Positions 58,323 to 64,000 of a stretch of DNA of 64,000 nt are shown piece by piece. The position numbers and the translations under genes are program-made. Where the stretch lies: assembly GCA_036351435.1 (NCBI GenBank), contig JAZBPA010000002.1, positions 1 through 64,000 of the forward strand, written 5' to 3'. The notes below the pieces were generated by a model. The model did no database searches and was not told where the DNA came from. It saw only the letters and a program-made list of their open reading frames with translations. This DNA comes from JAAUQA01 sp036351435 (GTDB taxonomy: Bacteria > Pseudomonadota > Gammaproteobacteria > Competibacterales > Competibacteraceae). Within the stretch, counting starts at the first letter, position 1, and every line of letters starts with the position of its first letter.

Positions 58323-60200
58323 ATGACCACCGGGCTATTTCCCCTTCTGGAAACCATTGATGTCCCTGCCGATTTACGCAAGTTATCGGAAGCTAATCTA
58401 ATTCCTCTGGCGGATGAGTTACGCGAATTTATCATTCAGTCGGTAGCTAAGACCGGGGGGCATTTCGCGGCAAATCTCGGCACTGTCGAACTGACCATCG
58501 CGCTGCACTATCTGTTCAATACGCCTGAGGATCGACTGGTCTGGGATGTGGGTCATCAGACTTATCCTCATAAAATCCTGACCGGACGTCGCAATCGCAT
58601 GCATACGCTGCGTCGCAAGGGTGGGGTGGCCGGTTTTCCTAAGCGTGACGAGAGTCCTTACGATACTTTCGGCGTCGGTCATTCCAGCACCTCTATCAGT
58701 GCTGCTCTAGGCATGGCGGCAGCTGCTGAGCGGTCCGGTAGTAACCGTCAAGTTGTGGCTATTATCGGTGATGGTGCCATGACTGCCGGGATGGCGTTCG
58801 AGGCGCTCAACAACGCCGGCCATTCAAAATCAAATCTGCTGGTTATCCTGAACGATAATGAAATGTCTATTTCTCCCAATGTGGGAGCGCTATCCACCTA
58901 TTTGACCAAGTTAATGTCGGGACGGATTGTCACCAGCGTGCGCGAGAGTGGTAAGAAAGTGCTCAGTCACATGCCGCCGCCCATGTGGGAAATGGCACGC
59001 CGCGCCGAGGAGCATGTGAAAGGGTTGGTAACCCCGGGTACGCTGTTCGAGGAAATGGGCTTCAATTATTTTGGTCCTATCGACGGGCACGACTTACCTA
59101 CTCTGCTGGAAACGCTGCATAATCTGAGAGCGCTTAAAGGCCCGCGAATCCTACATATCATGACGCGCAAAGGTAAGGGCTACAAACTGGCCGAAGAGGG
59201 ACCGGTTACTTATCACGCCGTCAGCGTTTTCGATCCCTCTCGCGGTATGACGCCTGGCAAAGCTGATAGCAGTCCGACTTACACCCAAGTGTTCGGCGAG
59301 TGGCTGTGTGATATGGCCGAACAAGATGAGCGGCTGACCGCAATTACGCCGGCCATGCGGGAAGGTTCAGGATTGGTGAAATTTGCGCAACGGTTTCCTA
59401 ACCGCTACTTCGACGTAGCCATTGCCGAACAGCATAGTGTTACATTGGCTGCCGGCATGGCCTGCGACGGCTTGAAACCGGTGGTGGCCATTTATTCCAC
59501 ATTTCTGCAACGCGCTTATGATCAATTGATTCATGACGTCGCTTTGCAAAATTTACCGGTATTATTCGCCATAGACCGAGCTGGCTTGGTGGGTCCTGAT
59601 GGCCCCACCCATGCAGGCAGCTTCGATATCAGCTTTTTGCGCTGTATTCCCAACCTGGTCATCATGGACCCGGCCGACGAAAATGAATGTCGGCAAATGC
59701 TTTATACTGGGTTTCAGCTAGACCAACCCAGCGCTGTCCGTTATCCGCGGGGCAAGGGTCCAGGAGTAGCTATCGCCAAAGACATGACAGCACTCCCCAT
59801 CGGTCAGGCCGAGCTGCGCCGGCGGCGTAAAGGCATGGCCTTGCTGGCCTTCGGTAGTATGGTCGCGGTGGCAGAAACTGTTGCGGAACGCCTTGATGCT
59901 ACAGTGGTGAATATGCGCTTCGTTAAACCGCTGGACCAGGACATGATCATACGCATGGCTGCAGAGCATGACCGGCTGGTCACTCTGGAGGAAAATGCAG
60001 TGGCCGGCGGCGCCGGCAGTGCGGTCAACGAGTTTTTAGCCGCGAGTGGAATCGTGATGCCGATACGCAACATCGGCTTACCCGACTGTTTTGTCGGACA
60101 TGGAGAACGTGGCGAACTCCTGGCCGAATGCGGCTTAAACGCGGAAGGGGTGTTGAGAACCTTAGAGCGTTGGGGTCGGCGAATTGCCAAAGTCGTATGA
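58323..60200 (+). CDS. dxs: 1-Deoxy-D-xylulose-5-phosphate synthase Dxs
   Basis: Thiamine diphosphate enzyme that starts the MEP isoprenoid pathway from pyruvate and glyceraldehyde 3-phosphate, feeding quinone and undecaprenyl synthesis. The 625-residue protein has [35 protein letters not shown], the ThDP motif [19 protein letters not shown], the [20 protein letters not shown] segment and [15 protein letters not shown]. The ribosome site is weak. It is followed by folE2 after 159 bases. Farnesyl synthase (ispA), often its neighbour, is not seen. Confidence 0.96.
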   Translation: MTTGLFPLLETIDVPADLRKLSEANLIPLADELREFIIQSVAKTGGHFAANLGTVELTIALHYLFNTPEDRLVWDVGHQTYPHKILTGRRNRMHTLRRKGGVAGFPKRDESPYDTFGVGHSSTSISAALGMAAAAERSGSNRQVVAIIGDGAMTAGMAFEALNNAGHSKSNLLVILNDNEMSISPNVGALSTYLTKLMSGRIVTSVRESGKKVLSHMPPPMWEMARRAEEHVKGLVTPGTLFEEMGFNYFGPIDGHDLPTLLETLHNLRALKGPRILHIMTRKGKGYKLAEEGPVTYHAVSVFDPSRGMTPGKADSSPTYTQVFGEWLCDMAEQDERLTAITPAMREGSGLVKFAQRFPNRYFDVAIAEQHSVTLAAGMACDGLKPVVAIYSTFLQRAYDQLIHDVALQNLPVLFAIDRAGLVGPDGPTHAGSFDISFLRCIPNLVIMDPADENECRQMLYTGFQLDQPSAVRYPRGKGPGVAIAKDMTALPIGQAELRRRRKGMALLAFGSMVAVAETVAERLDATVVNMRFVKPLDQDMIIRMAAEHDRLVTLEENAVAGGAGSAVNEFLAASGIVMPIRNIGLPDCFVGHGERGELLAECGLNAEGVLRTLERWGRRIAKVV

Positions 60201-60359
60201 TCCCCGTAATATCCAAGTAGGCAACTCGGGAATTGATGCGGTATTGCATTGTCCAAACGAGCGTTCTGCTAATAAGAACACTTCTTCCACCCATCATTGG
60301 CATTACCGAATTTTTTTACGACCATCTCGTAAAGCGTCGCAATTAGAGGATTCAAGCGC

Positions 60360-61190
60360 GTGAAGTCAGCCAAGCTAGACACCAATGTTGTTCATATTCC
60401 GGATGTCCAAAACAGTCCTGACACCCGGCAGCTGCCGATCAACAAGGTCGGCATCAAAGACATCCGTCATCCTGTGCGAGTTAAGGATCGCAGCGGCGAA
60501 GAACAACACACGATCGCCAACTTCAACATGTACGTGAATTTGCCGCATAATTTCAAAGGCACGCACATGTCACGCTTTGTGGAAATTCTCAATACGCAGG
60601 AACGAGAAATCACTGTCGCTTCCTTCAAGGAAATGTTGGCGGAAATGACCGAACGCTTGGAAGCGGAAGCCGGGCACATCGAAATGACGTTCACTTATTT
60701 CGTCAACAAAGCAGCGCCTATTTCCGGTGTGCAGAGTCTGATGGATTATGAAGTGGCGCTAATCGGTGAAATCCGTGACGCTAAGCCGGTGATGAACATC
60801 AAAGTAGTGGTGCCGGTCACCAGTCTTTGTCCATGCTCGAAAAAGATTTCCCGCTATGGCGCGCACAATCAACGCTCCCACGTCACGATCAATGCCCGGG
60901 TAAACGGGTTTGTTTGGATTGAAGAAATCATCGAATTAGTGGAGCAAGAAGCATCCTGTGAACTGTTTGGATTGCTCAAGCGGCCTGATGAGAAATATGT
61001 CACGGAACGGGCATACGACAACCCCAAATTCGTCGAAGACATGGTGCGAGACGTGGCTACTCGTCTCAACGCAGACGAGCGTATCGGCGCCTATTCCGTG
61101 GAGTCGGAAAACTTCGAGTCTATCCACAATCACTCGGCTTACGCCATGATTGAACATGACAAAGAACAACAGCCGGAGATGGAAGAATAG
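60360..61190 (+). CDS. folE2: GTP cyclohydrolase FolE2 (type IB)
   Basis: Opens GTP to dihydroneopterin triphosphate for folate synthesis, using a metal site less dependent on zinc than FolE. The 276-residue protein shows [43 protein letters not shown], the catalytic cysteine in [27 protein letters not shown] and the C-terminal [17 protein letters not shown]. It starts with GTG 60360, with GAGGA ten or more bases upstream. FolE2 is under Zur control in many bacteria; I saw no convincing Zur box in the 159-base gap. Confidence 0.95.
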   Translation: MKSAKLDTNVVHIPDVQNSPDTRQLPINKVGIKDIRHPVRVKDRSGEEQHTIANFNMYVNLPHNFKGTHMSRFVEILNTQEREITVASFKEMLAEMTERLEAEAGHIEMTFTYFVNKAAPISGVQSLMDYEVALIGEIRDAKPVMNIKVVVPVTSLCPCSKKISRYGAHNQRSHVTINARVNGFVWIEEIIELVEQEASCELFGLLKRPDEKYVTERAYDNPKFVEDMVRDVATRLNADERIGAYSVESENFESIHNHSAYAMIEHDKEQQPEMEE

Positions 61191-61228
61191 GTCGCCGTGA
61201 ATACCTCCCTTTCCCAACTGTAGGCTTG

Positions 61229-61251
61229 TCGACGGTCGCCCGGACCGTCGA
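61229..61251. terminator. Hairpin between convergent folE2 and PhoD-like genes
   Basis: TCGACGGTC (61229-61237) and GACCGTCGA (61243-61251) form a perfect nine-pair stem with a five-base loop, 38 bases past folE2. No T-tract follows on either side, so it may act as a transcript 3' stabiliser or weak terminator. Confidence 0.4.
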
Positions 61252-61284
61252 TACTGCTGTCACGAATGACGATCATTCTGCAGA

Positions 61285-63189
61285 TTAATCCTCTTGTCGC
61301 TTGAAGTGCGTTTCATTCCCTTCGGCCGACAGTATACTGACCTCAAGCGGGACACCGTTGCTATCTAAATGCACTCGCCCCACAGCGCTGCGATTGACCA
61401 ATTGCCGTGGGGCTTCCCCCTCAGGTTCACGGACCTTTATCCTCATTTGACGGCGTTTGGTAAACCAATTCAACGGCGAGCGGCTGGCATATAGCCAACG
61501 ATTGAGACGGTCAAACCACAGCAACAGCTGGGCAGGAAACTCATTCATCAACCCGCTACAGGTAATTTGCCAGATGTCTGGACTGTTTTTACGAAAGCGG
61601 ATTTTAACGTCATACATAAACGAATAGTGTACATCACCGGACAGAATGACGAAGTGCTGGGGCGTTTTCGGATGTTTGAAGATATTGAGGATTACACTAG
61701 CAGCACCGGGATGCGCCATCCAGTTCTCGGCATCCACAGTCAACGCATAACCGAGGAGGGTAAATACCCGTTGCACCGCTTCGATTAGTTTTACCCCGAA
61801 GATCGGCGCGGCGGAAACCAGCACCACCGAGGGCTCATCCAGCAGTTCTTGTTGCAGCTCGGACAACGCTTCCCAATCCATCAACCCGGATGGTTTACCA
61901 GCACTGCTTTCCGACCACCAGCGTTGCGTGCGAGTATCAAGCACCACCAATTTGGGTTTAGTGGGTACGCTGTAGTGCCAGTGCTCAAATTTCAGCAGGT
62001 GATCGATTAAAGCATCCTGCTGTGAGCTGTTCTGCTCGGCAAAACAGTGTTGCACCATCGCCAGAAATTCGTCATCGAAGCATTGCGGCGCATTACCCCA
62101 GGCTTGACACAGCCAGTACCCGAGCAACGCGTTGCCGATGATGCGACGGGAAAACGGATGGCCATAGGCGGATTCTTCCCAACCCCGGGTCAGATTCCAG
62201 TCGTCAGTGACGTCGTGGTCGTCGAAGATCATGTAGACCGGCAGATGGGCCAGCGCCCGTTGCACTTGCGGCAAATTCTCGACGAAATGGTCTATAAGAC
62301 GTTGTTCTTGTTGATAGAGATCACGATACTGCTCGGCCACATCAGCGCTGCTTATGCGTATTTGTCGCCATAATACCGGTGACCAAACCAACAGGTACAT
62401 GGCCAGCACTTCGGCCAAGGTAATCAGGTGATTATGTGCCGAGTCGGTGGTGAAAATCGGTTTGCGGACACCCTGAAAAAAACGCTCGTGCAAATACTTG
62501 TTGGCTTTACTCTGGGGCAGCAGATTTTCCCGCTGGTAATAACAGAATTCACTGTTGTACAAGGCCTGACTGTCGTCTACCGTTGCGCCACTCAACGCTT
62601 CTGGATAAAGTCCTAAGAGCGCAATGGTCTGGTGAATGGCTGATAGCATGGGTCCGGCTACATCGTCGGCGTAAATCTGGTCACCGGACATGATTAGCGC
62701 AGCCGGTCGGTTGTGTATGTCTGTAACCGTTTCGGCCAACACGTCGTCGACCCGCGCCAAGGCGTCAGCACTGGGATGGTGGGGTTTGCGACAGGAGCCG
62801 TGGAGCAGATTGTCCAACCGGGTTTTCAACACGAAGCTGGGACGTGTTTCACTCTCGTATAGCAGCTGCGGGATTAGCTCTGCCAATCCCTGATTGCCCT
62901 GTGGCGCAGCCATGCACAGGTCGTATTCCAATTGACAATCGGTGGGCAGTGGCTGTTCTGGGTGGTAATCAATGAGGTAAACAAAAGCCTGCGTGCCAAT
63001 GCGCAAGCAATTCTCCTCGTTACTTACCGTATGGGTGCCGATTCCGACGCCTGATCGATACAGCTCAAAGGTTGCCTGCAACGGCCGACTGGTGACCAGC
63101 CACAGTACCATTTGCTTGGGAGTCAGCCGTCTGATGATTGGCCCGGCAATCACTAGTGGCAAATCTGGATCGTTAGGTAATGGGCTCAT
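61285..63189 (-). CDS. PhoD-like metallophosphatase family protein
   Basis: A 634-residue protein of the alkaline phosphatase D-like metallophosphoesterase group. The metal motifs are spread as expected: MSGDQIYADDVAGP near residue 168, YMIFDDHDVTDDWNLTRGW near 320 and VILSGDVHYSFMYDVK near 530. An N-terminal beta-sandwich (LWLVTSRPLQATFELYRSG) precedes. There is no signal or Tat peptide, unlike secreted PhoD, so it is likely cytoplasmic with an unknown substrate. It is monocistronic, transcribed toward folE2. Confidence 0.85.
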   Translation of the reverse strand: MSPLPNDPDLPLVIAGPIIRRLTPKQMVLWLVTSRPLQATFELYRSGVGIGTHTVSNEENCLRIGTQAFVYLIDYHPEQPLPTDCQLEYDLCMAAPQGNQGLAELIPQLLYESETRPSFVLKTRLDNLLHGSCRKPHHPSADALARVDDVLAETVTDIHNRPAALIMSGDQIYADDVAGPMLSAIHQTIALLGLYPEALSGATVDDSQALYNSEFCYYQRENLLPQSKANKYLHERFFQGVRKPIFTTDSAHNHLITLAEVLAMYLLVWSPVLWRQIRISSADVAEQYRDLYQQEQRLIDHFVENLPQVQRALAHLPVYMIFDDHDVTDDWNLTRGWEESAYGHPFSRRIIGNALLGYWLCQAWGNAPQCFDDEFLAMVQHCFAEQNSSQQDALIDHLLKFEHWHYSVPTKPKLVVLDTRTQRWWSESSAGKPSGLMDWEALSELQQELLDEPSVVLVSAAPIFGVKLIEAVQRVFTLLGYALTVDAENWMAHPGAASVILNIFKHPKTPQHFVILSGDVHYSFMYDVKIRFRKNSPDIWQITCSGLMNEFPAQLLLWFDRLNRWLYASRSPLNWFTKRRQMRIKVREPEGEAPRQLVNRSAVGRVHLDSNGVPLEVSILSAEGNETHFKRQED

Positions 63190-63242
63190 CCTTTGACCTA
63201 TCGATAAGTGCTCAGGCCGGATAATATCGACCGGTAGCCAAC

Positions 63243-63266
63243 AAAAAAGCCCGCATTAAGCGGGCC
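63243..63266 (-). terminator. Rho-independent terminator of tRNA-Leu
   Basis: On the minus strand GCCCGC-TTAAT-GCGGGC (63265-63249) is followed directly by TTTTTT (63248-63243). This is a textbook intrinsic terminator, 36 bases past the tRNA 3' end. Confidence 0.88.
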
Positions 63267-63301
63267 TTATTGTCATGTTCGCACAGCTTTGAGCTGGTCT
63301 A

Positions 63302-63388
63302 TGGTGCCGAGGAGAGGACTTGAACCTCCACTGGGTTTCCCCAACTAGCACCTGAAGCTAGCGCGTCTACCAATTCCGCCACCTCGGC
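63302..63388 (-). tRNA. tRNA-Leu (CAG)
   Basis: An 87-base class II tRNA reads from 63388: acceptor GCCGAGG, D-arm with GGCGGAATTGGTAGACGC, anticodon stem CTAGC/GCTAG with loop TTCAGGT (anticodon CAG), the long variable arm TTGGGGAAACCCAG, T-loop GTTCAAGTC, acceptor CCTCGGC with discriminator A. CCA is encoded at 63304-63302. Confidence 0.97.
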
Positions 63389-63766
63389 TTTCACATTGCA
63401 CCAGCGAAGCTTATTGCTGCGCAACTATACGGTCCGCATAAACGACTGTCAATCTTTTCGCCGATACGCATTTGCTGCTAAACCGCTGTATTATAGTCTT
63501 TCATGCGATAGTCATCGTCGGCAGCGGCCAGGATATGGTGATTTTTTCTGCCGAGTTTCATGCCTTATTCCTGCATGGTGAGGTTGAGTATGGGGTGCCA
63601 AAACACGACGTCCTCGTTTGTCCAATACGCCGTGAAAACACTGAAACTTCCGGTGAACTTGCGCGACAATATGCTCATCATCCAAGAAAACATCTGCAAT
63701 CATCGCTTAACTTGTTAAACGTATTCTTTGACGGGTACTTAGTGTGGTAACCAGCGAAGCTGCTTG
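63389..63766. other. Intergenic region without an identifiable gene
   Basis: This 378-base stretch lies between tRNA-Leu and the partial gene at 63767. Open frames of 60-92 codons occur on both strands, but none has a recognisable domain, a convincing ribosome site or a membrane or signal segment consistent with a real protein. TATTAT at about 63490 resembles a -10 element without a clear -35. The tRNA promoter and the promoter of the downstream gene presumably lie here. Confidence 0.4.
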
Positions 63767-64000
63767 ATGAATCAGAAAACTGAACGCTTTACCGCGTGGC
63801 ACGGTCTGCTGCTTGCGGAAACCATTGCGCTCATGATTGGTTTGCTTATGCCGATTACACCCTCGAAAACAGGTTCAGGGCATGGCTTGGCCCACCACAT
63901 AATCCCAGATCCCAGCTATTTGCAGGAGGTTTTCGTTTACTTCGTGTTAACGAATCTATTACTGATTTTCATCGGCATCGTGATCGCGGTATGCTGGAAA
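63767..64000 (+). CDS. Unknown membrane protein (N-terminal part)
   Basis: The first 78 codons of an open frame cut by the window edge. An N-terminal helix (LLLAETIALMIGLLMPIT) is followed by a polar loop (SKTGSGHGLAHHIIPDPSY) and a second helix (VFVYFVLTNLLLIFIGIVIAVCW). The pattern is that of a polytopic inner-membrane protein. I do not recognise the family, and the ribosome site is not strong. Codon usage resembles the surrounding genes. Confidence 0.55.
   Translation, partial: MNQKTERFTAWHGLLLAETIALMIGLLMPITPSKTGSGHGLAHHIIPDPSYLQEVFVYFVLTNLLLIFIGIVIAVCWK

Noticed and set aside
63472..63750. 92-codon open frame between tRNA-Leu and the last gene
   Set aside because: No recognisable domain, weak start region and competing open frames on the other strand.

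Overview
The window is a contiguous piece of a gammaproteobacterial chromosome with moderate G+C. It contains almost only housekeeping and central-metabolism genes, densely packed in short operons. I see no insertion sequence, prophage, integrase or CRISPR array. Gene order supports Gammaproteobacteria: lptD-surA-ksgA divergent from amgK-murU; rhlB divergent from trxA and rho; and a Pseudomonas-like cox locus (coxB-coxA-ctaG-coxC-DUF2909-SURF1-ctaA-ctaB). A phosphoribulokinase suggests Calvin-cycle capacity. A phaA-phaB-phaR cluster shows polyhydroxybutyrate storage, menFDC shows menaquinone synthesis, and a cytochrome c-fused oxidase subunit II shows aerobic respiration. A chemo- or photolithoautotrophic sulfur-bacterium-like gammaproteobacterium fits, but I cannot name a genus.

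Layout. 1-4 kb: outer-membrane biogenesis (lptD, a short surA, partial ksgA) on the minus strand. 4-8.5 kb: cell-wall recycling (amgK, murU), then three genes (acyl-AMP ligase, hot-dog dehydratase, methyltransferase) resembling a detached part of an aryl-polyene or polyketide pathway. 8.5-13.3 kb: phosphoribulokinase, a GH65 disaccharide phosphorylase, a YcgL protein and cysteine synthase. 13.5-17.8 kb: menF-menD-menC. 17.9-25.4 kb: gltS, a WecA-like transferase, then a minus-strand operon of tellurite-resistance-associated genes (PRTase_2-TRSP, HAD, StiP/PELOTA) coupled to an ElyC-like gene, followed by a nitroreductase and tusA. 25.5-30.8 kb: bepA, phaR-phaB-phaA and a phytase-esterase-like secreted protein.

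30.8-33.8 kb: a UPF0340 gene leads bioH-bioC-bioD. 33.9-42.6 kb: the aa3/caa3 oxidase and its assembly genes, including a 40-residue membrane protein and a Sco-like protein. 42.7-46.5 kb: periplasmic redoxin, phosphatase, membrane protein, PilZ, PhzF and tRNA-Phe. 46.6-50.3 kb: metK-ahcY-metF, the activated methyl cycle, with an S-adenosylhomocysteine riboswitch directly before ahcY. 50.4-53.4 kb: purH-purD. 53.4-56.7 kb: rho, trxA and rhlB. 56.7-63.2 kb: ggt, dxs, folE2 and a PhoD-like phosphatase. The window ends with tRNA-Leu(CAG) and the start of an unknown membrane protein.

The most notable items are the ter-associated gene set without ter genes, the orphan ligase-dehydratase-methyltransferase trio, the SAH riboswitch with an apparent Shine-Dalgarno-sequestering hairpin, the UPF0340 gene in the biotin operon, and the single-parvulin SurA.
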